A stretch of 64,000 bases of DNA from Palaemon carinicauda. Lineage: Eukaryota; Arthropoda; Malacostraca; Decapoda; Palaemonidae. Both the position numbers and the translations under genes were made by a program. The notes under the pieces were generated by a model. The model did no database searches. It saw only the letters and a list, made by a program, of their open reading frames with translations, and was not told where the DNA came from. Each line of letters opens with the position of its first letter. The stretch's first letter is position 1. Positions 1-9,316 of the stretch are shown piece after piece. The stretch is from positions 30,203,358 through 30,267,357 of the forward strand of contig NC_090767.1 of the NCBI RefSeq assembly GCF_036898095.1, given 5' to 3'.

Positions 1-1
1 T

Positions 2-270
2 ACCTCCTCTCGTTCGCTTCGCCACGACGATACCTCCTCTCGTTCACGACGCCACGACGATACCGACCCTAGTTCTCGACGCCACGACGATACCACCTCT
101 CGTTCACGACGCCACGACGATACCGCCTCTCATTCTCGCCGCCACGACGATACCGCCTCTCGCTCTCGACGTCAGAACGACTCTGCCTCTCGTTCTCGGT
201 CCCAGGGCGATACCACCCTGCCTCTTCGGGACGATACTGCCTCTCGTCCCAAGGATTCTTCTAGCGCGGG
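2..270 (+). repeat. 30-bp tandem repeat inside gag coding sequence
   Basis: About seven recognisable copies of a 30-bp unit (core CACGACGATACC) run from the window edge and then degenerate. Because the period is a multiple of three, the units translate as Ser/Arg-rich peptides ending in HDD, and the gag frame is kept. The array starts before the window. Confidence 0.85.
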
Positions 271-1339
271 ACTCCAGGATGCAACCCGTCTTTTGCAGGA
301 TGATGCCTTTGATTTGCCCTTGTCGGGTTCTAAGGATCCTTCTTCTCTTTCGAAGGATATTGCAGATGTGGATCAGGACCTCGAGGATGTTTCTGATGAC
401 GATGATAATCCTGCCGACGCTGTGGGAGATTACAAAGTTCTCTCTCGCTCCCTTCTTGAACTTTTTGGAGAGGAATTCCAACCTGCTGCCCCTCAATCTC
501 CTCAGTCCCAATTTAACAGAAAGAAGGCCAAGAAACAGTCGGCCTTCATCAAGATGAAGCTGTCTATCTCCGCAAAGAAGGCTCTCACGAAGGTTGATGA
601 CTGGATGATGGAGCGGAGACAAACAGTTAAGACTTCCTTCTCGTTTCCACCAGCTCGTCTTGCTTCAAGAGCGGGTATGTGGTATGCAACTGGAGAACCT
701 TTGGGTCTGGGAGTGCCTTCCTCCTCCAAGGGTGACTTCTCTGGTTTAGTGGACTCTGCTAGAAGGCATGCTCTCAACTCAGCCAAGGTCATGTGGTCGA
801 TGTCGGAGCTGGATCATCTCGTCAAAGGTATTTTTAGAGCCTTTGAGGTTTTTAGTTTCCTAGACTGGTCGCTTGGGACTCTCGCAAGGAAAACTGAACA
901 GATGGAAGGATCTAGGGACCTTACCAGTATTATGTCCTGTATGGATAAGGCCCTCAGAGATGGGGCGAATGAGTTGGCTGCTCTGTTTTCAGCTGGGGTC
1001 CTAAAGAAGAGAGCTCTGCTTTGCTCTTTTGCTTCTAGGTCTGTTACCAATGCACAAAAGTCTGAGCTTCTTTACGCCCCCCTCTCTCAACATCTTTTTC
1101 CCGAGTCCCTGGTTAATGACATTACGCGTTCTCTGGCCCAAAAAGCCACCCAAGACCTTTTATCTCGTTCTGCTCGTAAGCCCTTGGCAGCCCCTCCTTC
1201 TTCTTTGAAACGGGAGGAAAGGAGATTCCAGCAGCCCTTTCGGGGCAGGACTACTTCAAGACCAGATTTTAGAGGGAGAAGGCAAGAATCAGGACCAAGA
1301 TCTACCAGGGGTTCTTTCAGACCTCGCTCCAGAAAATGA
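2..1339 (+). CDS. DIRS-like retrotransposon gag-like protein (5' end cut by window)
   Basis: The frame is open from base 2 to a TGA at 1337-1339, with no ATG before the window edge, so the true start lies outside. The first ~95 residues are a run of ten-residue units of the type TASRSRRHDD, encoded by 30-bp tandem repeats. An acidic stretch follows (about residues 120-140), then a helical region, then a C-terminus rich in Arg, Gly and Ser typical of nucleic-acid-binding Gag tails. Assignment as Gag rests mainly on position: it lies directly upstream of, and overlaps by ~130 bp, a DIRS-type reverse transcriptase frame. The family is expected to package element RNA in cytoplasmic particles. No zinc knuckle is seen. 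No internal stop is present, so this copy of gag looks undamaged within the window. Confidence 0.75.
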   Translation, partial: TSSRSLRHDDTSSRSRRHDDTDPSSRRHDDTTSRSRRHDDTASHSRRHDDTASRSRRQNDSASRSRSQGDTTLPLRDDTASRPKDSSSAGLQDATRLLQDDAFDLPLSGSKDPSSLSKDIADVDQDLEDVSDDDDNPADAVGDYKVLSRSLLELFGEEFQPAAPQSPQSQFNRKKAKKQSAFIKMKLSISAKKALTKVDDWMMERRQTVKTSFSFPPARLASRAGMWYATGEPLGLGVPSSSKGDFSGLVDSARRHALNSAKVMWSMSELDHLVKGIFRAFEVFSFLDWSLGTLARKTEQMEGSRDLTSIMSCMDKALRDGANELAALFSAGVLKKRALLCSFASRSVTNAQKSELLYAPLSQHLFPESLVNDITRSLAQKATQDLLSRSARKPLAAPPSSLKREERRFQQPFRGRTTSRPDFRGRRQESGPRSTRGSFRPRSRK

Positions 1340-3395
1340 AGTTCGTCTCCTCCAGACAGTAGGCGCAAGACTGTCAGGTTTTTGGCAGTCTTGGAAGAGG
1401 AGAGGGGCGGACACCTGGTCCCTCTCAGTCATCAAGGAAGGATACAAGATCCCCTTTCTGAAAAAACCTACTCTCGCAGATGCTCCGCTGGCCTTAGTAG
1501 CCCGGTACTCAGATCCGGGGAAACAGAAGGCCCTAGTAGACCTTGTCAACCAAATGCTAGACAAGGGGGCGATAGAACCGGTTCGGGATCTATCCTCCCC
1601 AGGCTTTTACAATCGCCTGTTTCTGGTCCCCAAGAACTCGGGCAGATGGAGACCCGTCCTGGATGTCAGCACTCTCAACGTATTTGTGGAGAAGACAAAG
1701 TTCTCCATGGAGACGACTCAGTCGGTGCTGGCGTCAGTACGTCCAGGGGACTGGATGGTGTCCCTCGACTTGCAGGACGCATATTTCCATGTCCCCATCC
1801 ATCCGACTTCGAGGAAGTACCTGAGATTTGTAATGGAGGGCAAGTGCTTCCAATTCAGAGCTCTTTGCTTCGGTCTCAGCACGGCTCCTCAAGTCTTCAC
1901 CAGGGTAATGGCGAATGTGTCAGGTTGGCTGCATCAGGAGGGGATAAGGATATCCTTCTATCTGGACGATTGGCTGATTCGTTCACGATCGAGGGAGAAA
2001 TGTCTGGAGGATTTACGGAAGACTTTTATGATGGCTCAAGATCTAGGCCTGGTCATCAACAGGGAGAAGTCTCAGATCAGACCGAATCAGACTATTCTCT
2101 ATTTGGGGATAGTTCTGAATTCAGTTCTTTTTCGGGCTTCTCCCTCTCAGGAAAGACAGACCAAGTGTCTCGTAAAAGTCAGAACTTTCCTGGACAAGAA
2201 GAGATGCACAGCGAAGGAGTGGATGAGTTTGCTGGGGACTCTATCCTCCCTCGAACAGTTTGTCTCTCTGGGGAGACTCCACCTAAGGCCTCTTCAGCAC
2301 TTTCTTTCGAAGACGTGGAACAGAAAGATGCAGGAAGACTCCTTTTCCTTCCCCATTCCAATAGAAGTCAAGACTCTTCTGAAGTGGTGGCTGGACCCAA
2401 CCTTGTTAGGGGAAGGGATCTCCTTACACAAGAAGAACCCAGACCTAGTGTTGTTTTCAGACGCATCAGAGTCAGGCTGGGGGGCAACACTAGGAAGCAA
2501 GGAGGTCTCAGGCTATTGGGAAGGAATTCAGCTGGGATGGCACATCAACAACAAGGAGCTGATGGCCATTTTTCTGGGGCTAAAGGCCTTCAAGGACTTG
2601 GTGTCTGGGAAGATTGTGGAGGTCAACTCAGACAACACCACAGCTCTTGCTTACATCAGGAAGCAAGGAGGGACTCACTCTCTGTCTCTGTTCGAGACAG
2701 CAAGAGAGCTCCTTCTTTGGGCGAAGGAGAACAGGATAAACCTGCTGACGAGGTTTGTTCAGGGACAGAAGAATGTAAGGGCGGACATGCTCAGCAGGAA
2801 AGGGCAGGTCCTTCCCACAGAATGGACCCTCAACCAACAGGTCTGTCAGAGTCTCTGGAGGCTGTGGGGGAGACCCCTCATCGATCTTTTCGCCTCCAAC
2901 TTATCCAAGAGGATCCCCATCTATTGCTCGCTAGTTCCGGACAGAGAGGCAATAGCAGTAGACGCCTTTTTGATGGATTGGACGGGGATGGACACTTATG
3001 CTTTTCCCTCGTTCAAGATCATCAATCTGGTAGTCAGGAAATTCGCCCTCCTCGATTCGGGACGGATGATCCTGATAGCTCCGTTCTGGCCGATGAGGGA
3101 ATGGTTCACGGAGGTGGTGGACTTGTTGATGGACTTTCCAAGAAGCCTCCCTGCAAGTCCAAATCTGCTCAGACAACCCCACTTCGAGAGATATCATCAA
3201 AACCCCCTCGCTCTCAATCTGACTGCCTTCAGACTATCGAGAAGCTCGTCAGATCGAGAGGCTTTTCAGCGCAAGCTGCGAAAGCTATCGCCAGAGCGAG
3301 GAGGGTCTCTTCGCAGAGGGTCTACCAGTCCAAGTGGGAGACTTTTAGGGCTTGGTGTAGGAAGCACAAGATTTCCTCATCCACTACCTCTGTGA
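1209..3395 (+). CDS. DIRS-like reverse transcriptase / RNase H / methyltransferase-like polyprotein
   Basis: Frame 3 is open from just after a TGA at 1206-1208 to the stop at 3393-3395. The first ATG is at 1554, already inside conserved RT sequence. Translation therefore probably starts upstream or by frameshift from the overlapping gag frame. The RT fingers/palm are clear: an LDLQDAYFHVPI block (~1766) and the catalytic YLDD at 1959-1970. RNase H follows, with SDASESGWGA at ~2455-2490. Next comes a region with DLFAS and a VDAF-MDW block at ~2885-3000, which matches the position of the Dam-like methyltransferase domain of DIRS elements. The usual NPPY-type motif reads AFPSF here, so methylation activity is doubtful. 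No internal stop is visible. The product would copy element RNA into DNA in concert with the recombinase encoded in the next frame. Confidence 0.88.
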   Translation, partial: NGRKGDSSSPFGAGLLQDQILEGEGKNQDQDLPGVLSDLAPENEVRLLQTVGARLSGFWQSWKRRGADTWSLSVIKEGYKIPFLKKPTLADAPLALVARYSDPGKQKALVDLVNQMLDKGAIEPVRDLSSPGFYNRLFLVPKNSGRWRPVLDVSTLNVFVEKTKFSMETTQSVLASVRPGDWMVSLDLQDAYFHVPIHPTSRKYLRFVMEGKCFQFRALCFGLSTAPQVFTRVMANVSGWLHQEGIRISFYLDDWLIRSRSREKCLEDLRKTFMMAQDLGLVINREKSQIRPNQTILYLGIVLNSVLFRASPSQERQTKCLVKVRTFLDKKRCTAKEWMSLLGTLSSLEQFVSLGRLHLRPLQHFLSKTWNRKMQEDSFSFPIPIEVKTLLKWWLDPTLLGEGISLHKKNPDLVLFSDASESGWGATLGSKEVSGYWEGIQLGWHINNKELMAIFLGLKAFKDLVSGKIVEVNSDNTTALAYIRKQGGTHSLSLFETARELLLWAKENRINLLTRFVQGQKNVRADMLSRKGQVLPTEWTLNQQVCQSLWRLWGRPLIDLFASNLSKRIPIYCSLVPDREAIAVDAFLMDWTGMDTYAFPSFKIINLVVRKFALLDSGRMILIAPFWPMREWFTEVVDLLMDFPRSLPASPNLLRQPHFERYHQNPLALNLTAFRLSRSSSDREAFQRKLRKLSPERGGSLRRGSTSPSGRLLGLGVGSTRFPHPLPL

Positions 3396-4297
3396 GCCAG
3401 ATTGCGGATTTCTTGTTGTACCTCAGACAGGACGCTAAGCTAGCTGTGTCCACTATCAAAGGGTACAAAAGTATGCTCTCTTCCGTCTGTCGGCATAGAG
3501 GCTTGGACTTGTCTCGCGATAAGGACTTACATGACCTCTTGAAGTCTTTTGAGACGACCAAGCAGACCCAGTTAAAGCCCCCTTCTTGGAACCTTGATGT
3601 GGTTCTTAAATTTCTGTGCACCAAGAGATTTGAACCCATCTCACAGGCTCCCCTTAGGGAGGTTACCAAGAAGACCCTCTTTCTTTTGGCCTTAGCAACA
3701 GCTAAAAGAGTTAGTGAAGTCCATGCAATTGAAAAACAGGTAGGCTTCAATCTGAATGGGGCAGTTTGTGCCTTGAGATTAGACTTTCTCGCTAAGAACG
3801 AGAACCCTTCTAAGCCCTGGCCGAGGACCTTTGAGGTTCCTAACTTGACCAACCTAGTGGGTCAAGAGCAAGAGAAGCTGCTCTGTCCAGTACGAGCCCT
3901 CAAGACCTACTTGTCTCGCACGAAAAGTGTGAGAGGCTCTTCTAGCTCCCTGTGGTGTTCTGTGAAAGATCCTCAAAAGCCCCTTTCCAAGAACGCTTTG
4001 TCCTTTTTCCTGAGGGAAGTGATAAGAGAAGCGCATCTCTTGTGTGAGGAGGAACACTTCGGACGTTTAAAAGTGCAAGCTCACGAAGTGAGGGCCATTG
4101 CGACCTCGCTTGCTTACCGCAAGAACATGTCGCTCCGTCAAATTATGGATGCGACATTCTGGAGGAGCAACTCTGTGTTCGCCTCTCATTACCTCAGAGA
4201 GGTGAGGGTGGATTATGAGAAATGTTATACCTTGGGACCATACGTAGCTACGGCTTCTGTATTAGGCAAAGGAGTTACTACCTCCCCTCAACCTTAG
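1382..4297 (+). CDS. DIRS-like tyrosine recombinase, frame open through the whole RT gene
   Basis: A single open frame of 971 codons. Only roughly the last 365 residues (from ~3194) are recognisable recombinase. The family replaces the DDE integrase of LTR elements with a tyrosine recombinase that integrates a circular DNA intermediate. Visible catalytic residues are the first Arg in AKRVSEV (codon 3707-3709), the HEVR box (His 4082-4084, Arg 4091-4093) and the nucleophilic Tyr in SHYLREV (codon 4190-4192). The N-terminal part carries a SAM-like DNA-binding region with a KWETFRAWC motif. The first ~600 codons lie antiphase to RT/RNase H and give a low-complexity Ser/Gly/Gln/Arg-rich sequence that is probably not functional protein. 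The true start is unknown. A start near 3190 or frameshifting from the RT frame is plausible. Confidence 0.85.
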   Translation: MAVLEEERGGHLVPLSHQGRIQDPLSEKTYSRRCSAGLSSPVLRSGETEGPSRPCQPNARQGGDRTGSGSILPRLLQSPVSGPQELGQMETRPGCQHSQRICGEDKVLHGDDSVGAGVSTSRGLDGVPRLAGRIFPCPHPSDFEEVPEICNGGQVLPIQSSLLRSQHGSSSLHQGNGECVRLAASGGDKDILLSGRLADSFTIEGEMSGGFTEDFYDGSRSRPGHQQGEVSDQTESDYSLFGDSSEFSSFSGFSLSGKTDQVSRKSQNFPGQEEMHSEGVDEFAGDSILPRTVCLSGETPPKASSALSFEDVEQKDAGRLLFLPHSNRSQDSSEVVAGPNLVRGRDLLTQEEPRPSVVFRRIRVRLGGNTRKQGGLRLLGRNSAGMAHQQQGADGHFSGAKGLQGLGVWEDCGGQLRQHHSSCLHQEARRDSLSVSVRDSKRAPSLGEGEQDKPADEVCSGTEECKGGHAQQERAGPSHRMDPQPTGLSESLEAVGETPHRSFRLQLIQEDPHLLLASSGQRGNSSRRLFDGLDGDGHLCFSLVQDHQSGSQEIRPPRFGTDDPDSSVLADEGMVHGGGGLVDGLSKKPPCKSKSAQTTPLREISSKPPRSQSDCLQTIEKLVRSRGFSAQAAKAIARARRVSSQRVYQSKWETFRAWCRKHKISSSTTSVSQIADFLLYLRQDAKLAVSTIKGYKSMLSSVCRHRGLDLSRDKDLHDLLKSFETTKQTQLKPPSWNLDVVLKFLCTKRFEPISQAPLREVTKKTLFLLALATAKRVSEVHAIEKQVGFNLNGAVCALRLDFLAKNENPSKPWPRTFEVPNLTNLVGQEQEKLLCPVRALKTYLSRTKSVRGSSSSLWCSVKDPQKPLSKNALSFFLREVIREAHLLCEEEHFGRLKVQAHEVRAIATSLAYRKNMSLRQIMDATFWRSNSVFASHYLREVRVDYEKCYTLGPYVATASVLGKGVTTSPQP

Positions 4298-4698
4298 TTT
4301 TGTTTACTTGTACATAGGTTGGTGTATTTTTTATTGGTTGTCTGAGGACTTCGACTTGTGTACAGTCACCTCAGTCTAGTTAGATAATTTTTATCTACTT
4401 TGCAAATGTTAGGTGGTTGGTTTGGTAAAGTTGCGGTTTTTTATTTTGGGCAATAGGTAGTCCTGAAGTCTAGTCAGATTGTTGGTCTCACCCCGTTGAC
4501 AGACTCAATTGAGTGTTTTCAGCACTGCAGGTCACATCCTGGCTGACACTCCTAAGGGAAAGCGACTCAAGAGGCAGGAACCTTTGAAGTCAGCTACCTT
4601 AGCAGGTAAGGAATCAAGGTGTTTATTTATCCTACAACTTTTTTGGTTGTTTTCCCAACGATGTTACTGTCTATCACCCTCCTCCAAGTGTGTTAATC
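4298..4698 (+). other. 3' non-coding tail of first DIRS-like element
   Basis: About 400 bp after the recombinase stop, T/G-rich, without an open frame of note. It leads into the palindromic repeat cluster at 4699 and is taken as the element's 3' untranslated part. No polyadenylation signal could be assigned with certainty. Confidence 0.5.
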
Positions 4699-5033
4699 AG
4701 CTATGTATATATAACTGCCAGGTAAGTTCTATTCATAAAAATGGAGTTTTTATGATAAAACAAAGTTTTATGAATACTTACCTGGCAGTTATATATACAT
4801 TCGAAGGCCCACCCACCTCCCCTCAGGAGACAGGTCGGGCATAGATGAACTGAAGAACAGAAAACGGGAATGATTCCTCCTACCACCCTTTAACGGGTGT
4901 TACCACCCAACCACCACAAGGCGGTTGCCTAGTTTTAGAAAAATTCTGCCGAAATAGAGATAATTAGCTATGTATATATAACTGCCAGGTAAGTATTCAT
5001 AAAACTTTGTTTTATCATAAAAACTCCATTTTT
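4699..5033. repeat. Palindromic inverted-repeat cluster, candidate DIRS terminal repeats
   Basis: A block beginning ATGTATATATAACTGCCAGG occurs at 4703 and again at 4970, and as its reverse complement at 4776-4800. The segment 4737-4800 is an exact 64-bp inverted copy of 4970-5033, with a 169-bp spacer. 4703-4727 also pairs with 4776-4800, giving a hairpin. Lying just downstream of a recombinase gene, it is the expected place for the inverted terminal and internal complementary repeats of a DIRS element. It could instead be an unrelated fold-back repeat. Each forward copy contains CAGGTAAGT, a perfect splice-donor consensus. Confidence 0.7.
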
Positions 5034-6150
5034 CATCAACATTGTTTACTTCCCTTTTTGTGGGTTTATACATTACAAAGGGACATCCTTACCCTTGTTA
5101 GCAGTACAGTACCAACATACTACATTCTTCTCGATGATTCTATTCCCACCTTCCCTCTCGTGATGTCCTCTGTGAGGCATGACCTCTATCCTTCCCATCC
5201 TTTGCTTGAATGTGCAATATCCCTTGCTGAGGCGCCTTCTCCCCTCTTCTACTAGCATTGGCCGTATTGATCGCTATAGCTTCTTTCATGGGTGAATCTC
5301 CCATTTCTCCCCCTCTGGTACCTGCCTTGTGTACTCTGCTTTATTGCTTGTTTCCTTCTCCATTTCTCATTGTTCCTTCTGGGTACTTCATTGTTACCTC
5401 CTATGTCTATTATTCCCCATAATTTTATGGCTTTTTTCTCTTCCTTGGTTTCCTTCCCCTTGTCTTTGTCCACCTTTTACCCATTCATCCTCATCTCACT
5501 TGTTCAATTGCTTCCCTTATCTTCCCATTCTCTCTCTTCTTTCTCTTTCTCTTTCTCTGTCATTAGGCTCTTCCTTTTTCTTTCACCTACCTCTTAAATT
5601 AAGGTCTTTTTCCTGAAATTTGTTCATCTCTTTCAGGTCCTCCTCATAGCTGTTCAAGTGTCCTAGAATTGTGTACTCTCCGCCACCTCAATCGATGTCT
5701 CCAACCTTTCCTTTTAGCTTCTACACTTCTTTTCTTCAATATTAGCGTTATATATCTTTATTTTAGTTTTCTGTCTGCTTTTGTTGCAGTAATTCTGTAA
5801 ATTTCCTTCCAACTCTGGCATCTCTGGTCGAGCTCTTGTGTTTTCTGTAACATATCCTTATATAGTTCCTCCTACTCCTTTATTAATTCCTTGTTCGCAC
5901 TTTCCTGTACTTGTTTGTACGTCTTTTTATTGATATGAAGCAACCCAAACAGAATAAAAACAGGTCTTCTCTTTCTTGTCTTTTCTAGATCTCCATCACA
6001 TTTTGTCCCTCACCTGCTGCCGTGAAATCATGTCCACTGATCACATTTGTCGTATTGCACACAACGAACCACATCAATTTTTACACGTCATAGCACATCT
6101 ATTGTCCTCCACTAAATTGTGTTTAGGTATTCAAAGTTGATACAGTCATT
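5034..6150. other. Non-coding, pyrimidine-rich stretch
   Basis: T/C-rich low-complexity sequence, strongest at 5250-5610. The open frames here are Leu/Ser/Phe-rich consequences of base bias. No gene, RNA or mobile-element signature recognised. Confidence 0.6.
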
Positions 6151-6156
6151 ATTATT

Positions 6157-6255
6157 ACTAGCTAAGCTACAACCTTAGTTGGAAAAGCAAGATGCTATAA
6201 TGCCAAGGGCTCCAAGAGGGAAAAATAGCCCAGTGAGGAAAGGAAATAAGGGAAT
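6157..6255 (+). repeat. Dispersed ATT-linked repeat, copy 1 (partial)
   Basis: Contains ACTAGCTAAGCTACAACC followed by GTTGGAAAAGCAAGATGCTA and AATAGCCCAGTGAGG. The same sequence recurs in this window at ~36690, four times at 41981-42546, and in reverse at ~7225 and ~63740, each time next to an ATT/AAT microsatellite. It resembles a SINE or a LINE tail that ends in a trinucleotide run. I cannot assign it to a named family. Confidence 0.8.
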
Positions 6256-6419
6256 AAATAAACGATATAAGTAGTGAAAAACATTTAATATAAAATATAA
6301 AAACATTAACAACATTAAAACAAATATTTCATATATAAACTATAAAAAAGACTTACATCAGCCTATTCAATATAAAAAAGTTTGTTGCAAGTTTGAACTT
6401 TTGAAGTTCTCTAGATTCG

Positions 6420-6673
6420 ACTACTCCACCTGACTAAGAAGATCATTCCATAACTTGGTCACAGCTGGAATAAAACTTCCAGAACACTGGGCAGTATTGA
6501 GCCTCATGATGGAGAAAGGCCTGCCTAGTATTACAAACAGGATGGAACTGTCTGGGAAGATCTGAATATATAGGATACTTTTCATTGCTTTGGATAAGCA
6601 TACTTAAAACTTTATTAAAATTTCTCTTTAACTCGATGCTTAAAACAAATCTCTTGACTGCTATATGACACAT
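6420..6673 (-). pseudogene. LINE reverse-transcriptase C-terminal fragment
   Basis: On the minus strand the segment encodes an SGSFIPAVTKLWNDLLS-type peptide, the pattern at the very end of many Jockey/CR1-type LINE ORF2 proteins (a phrase ending in LWN followed by hydrophobics). A second frame supplies the residues just before it, so there is at least one frameshift. It sits immediately downstream of the dispersed repeat and may be part of the same old element. Too short to assign a clade. Confidence 0.45.
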
Positions 6674-7050
6674 TGTGTATATTTCATTTTCATTGTCCTG
6701 TTATTATAAGAACAATATACGCAATGCCGTATAGCAGTTAGGAGATTTTTTATAAGCATAGAGATACACAGAAAGTTTGAATATGTTTCAGCAGACCTAA
6801 GAAAATATTAACAACATTAGTATGAAGTATGAAATTGTATTTCCTTGCCGGTTTCTTACGGATTATTAAGTCTGTCTTTGTTGATATTAGCCAGAATCAG
6901 TCGTCAGTTTTCAGTGATATTGTCCTTGAACAAGATGGTGTTTTCCCTTAACAGAGACAGACAAGAAAGGGAACATTTTCCAGTATACTGTTTATGACCC
7001 GGGCACCTCACACTTGTTTCCAGATTAGCTGGGAGTGCTTTGTTGATCAT
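6674..7050. other. Non-coding, nothing recognised
   Basis: AT-rich unique-looking sequence without coding, RNA or repeat signature. Confidence 0.5.
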
Positions 7051-7054
7051 GTAA

Positions 7055-7312
7055 GCTAAGAGTTCTCTTGCTTGAGGGTACACTCAGGCACACTGTTTTA
7101 TCTTATATCTTATTTCTCTTCCTCTTGTTATGTTAAAGTTTTTATAGTATATAAAGTGATATTTATTTTGATATTGTTGCTCTTCTTATAATATTTCATT
7201 CATCCTTATTTCCCTTCTTCACTGAGCTACTTTCCCTGTTGGAGCCCTTGGGCTTATAGCATCCTGCTTTTCCAACTAGGGTTGTAGCTTAGCAAGTAAT
7301 AATAATAATAAT
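7055..7312 (-). repeat. Dispersed ATT-linked repeat, longer copy in reverse orientation
   Basis: Begins TTCTCTTGCTTGAGGGTACA and ends with the reverse complement of the 6157 repeat core, followed by a short AAT run. The same order of blocks is found at 63610-63890, so the family is at least 250 bp long. The AAT run marks its 5' side in this orientation. Confidence 0.8.
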
Positions 7313-7390
7313 AGGGTCAGTATTGCAGAGTATATTTTTATTTTTTTTATATTTTTGTAGAGCGCAGCCATATGATGTGAACTTAATAAC

Positions 7391-7645
7391 TTATGGTTTA
7401 GCTATGTGTGATGACTTTCTTATGATTATTTTAAAAGCAGAATATTTGATATATTGTAGAAGAGTATATTTTATTGGTGGAAGACTTAAGTAGTCACGGT
7501 TGGCACCTAATTCTTCACCACTGTAAATTATACGCAGGATGATTGTGTTGAGAGCTTCCTCTTTGAGTTGATCATAGTGTGGTAATGTCTTTTGCTCCGT
7601 TCTCATCCACAGCCAATATTTTTGACTTCTCTGTAAAGCCACCAT
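7391..7645 (-). CDS. Unrecognised 84-codon ORF, possibly a decayed fragment
   Basis: The translation has a balanced composition (a TEQKTLPHYDQLKEEALN block with charged and hydrophobic residues) unlike the AT-driven ORFs around it. That is the only reason it is listed. On the minus strand an ACAG precedes it and could be a splice acceptor. No family was recognised and chance is a fair alternative. Confidence 0.15.
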   Translation of the reverse strand: MVALQRSQKYWLWMRTEQKTLPHYDQLKEEALNTIILRIIYSGEELGANRDYLSLPPIKYTLLQYIKYSAFKIIIRKSSHIAKP

Positions 7646-8440
7646 AGAAGTAGAGAGGAAATTGCAATTCTCTCTTCTTTGGTGACTCTTCCCTTTTGTT
7701 ATTATTTTCAGGCGAGTGAGCTTTTATTTGTTTGATGGTGGAGTTGTGTGGAAGACTTATTAGCCACTTCCTTCATTCTTTCATGTCTGGTAAAGAACTG
7801 TGTCATGCTCTCTTAGTGATAAAGGATGCCTCTCTATCTTGTCAAAAGTATTGTTTAATCCATTGTTGTATAATTCTTCATGTGTGTGTGTTGTGATGAA
7901 AAAATAAATGTATAAATTAGTGTTCCATTTTCTATAAAATAAACTAAGACTGCTACTGGTAGTGTTATGTAAAATTTTACTGATTCAATAAAATAGCCAT
8001 TCCTAATATTTTAATTTCATTTATAATTACCTCGAATAACTTAATGTTTCTCATAATATTTCTGTTGATACTTGATAAATTTGTTCTATACAGGAAATTA
8101 TATTAGGTTAAGTTACGAAACCAATATTATCCCAATGTTTAACTTCCACATGACAAGATGGCAAAAATATAGTGAAGTCAAAATAATGACAGATTTGCAG
8201 CTATAGCAGCTCCCAATAAACTCACTCTAATAAGAAAACCAAAATATTTTATAGCTTTTAACAATATATTAAATCTCTTGGTTTAAAGTCCTTTAAAACA
8301 TCAATAAACCAAAACTTTAGAACAGAACAGAGTTCTTGTTACTAAAACACACGTTTTATTGGTGCAGGTGTCGAGGAATGAGTCTCGGAACAAAATTGAT
8401 AAGCTTTCTCATGTAACCTAAAAGATATTTTAAGACAAAT
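7646..8440. other. Non-coding, nothing recognised
   Basis: AT-rich sequence separating the dispersed repeat from the left end of the second DIRS-like element. No supported gene. Confidence 0.5.
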
Positions 8441-8444
8441 CCTT

Positions 8445-8477
8445 TTTTGGGCTCAGGCCATGTCGTCCTAATGGAAG
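8445..8477 (+). repeat. Left inverted terminal repeat of second DIRS element
   Basis: Contains GGGCTCAGGCCATGTCGTCC. It matches in reverse complement the block just downstream of the recombinase gene at 14741-14773. Confidence 0.75.
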
Positions 8478-9316
8478 TTCCTTCATAGTAGCTTCCTAGG
8501 TTATATTTAACTACAGTGATATATCCCAGAGAATTTTACTTAAGGTATCCAGAATTCTAACTCCTGGCGCGAATATCCCTGGCTTTTGTCTTTAGGGATA
8601 TCGCATAATATCAGAGGACGTATTCTTGACACGCCACATAGCTATCTACACCCCTAATAGCGTTTACGCTTCGAGTGGGGAAAGTGGCAAGAAGTGTAGG
8701 TGGGCCGTTATTAAGGCAACGCTCCTACTCCTAAGTCAGGTTAGGCTACCGATACAGGAGGCTAGACCTCCCTAGGCCTCACCTGAAGGCATATATGATA
8801 ATGCCAACTCCCTGTGGCCTAGCAGACAGTCCTGTGCCGGCAGATCCTAAAGCCGAAGAATTGAATTCTTCCCTTGCTTAAGGTCTCCAACTCTAGATTC
8901 TGTTCCTATCCACCTGAGACAGCGACCTGGGTGCCACCATCTCATCCTCAGACTACCCCAGTCTAGGGAATTGAATTCCCTGGCCACTAAGGTTGTCTTT
9001 ACTCTGGATCAGAATCTTTTAGGTTAGGTAGGACCTACCGGGTGCTACCTCACCTACAGGACCCTTACCCCTCCCCTGCTGTCCTTTGGTGTTGGCCTAG
9101 CCTTCACACATCTTGGCCATCATTCTACAATCGACCCTACGGGTAGATTGTGGGATTGGCTCGGGTTCTTTGTCGGCTCCCGGCAGAGATTCCCCTAACC
9201 TATCGAGTGTTCTTCAGTCCTTCTACTGAGTCAAGGGAGGCAGCAAGAGAGACGCTGGGAAATGGGTCAGAGGTTTCCAGAAGAACACCACTGGCCCATA
9301 CCTTCCTAATGAAGGG
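8478..9316 (+). other. Leader of second DIRS element with three hairpins
   Basis: Higher GC than the flanks and free of a convincing ORF. Contains two palindromes with the same core, AAGAATTGAATTCTT (8856-8870) and GGGAATTGAATTCCC (8966-8980), and a third perfect-arm hairpin at 9127-9151 (arms ACAATC/GATTGT and ACCC/GGGT). Probably the 5' untranslated leader of the element RNA. Confidence 0.55.

Noticed and set aside
502..1564. Minus-strand ORFs opposite gag and RT of the first DIRS element
   Set aside because: Shadows of the strongly coding plus strand; no domain recognised.
4509..4886. ORFs on both strands across the palindromic repeats
   Set aside because: They read through the inverted repeat and have no family resemblance.
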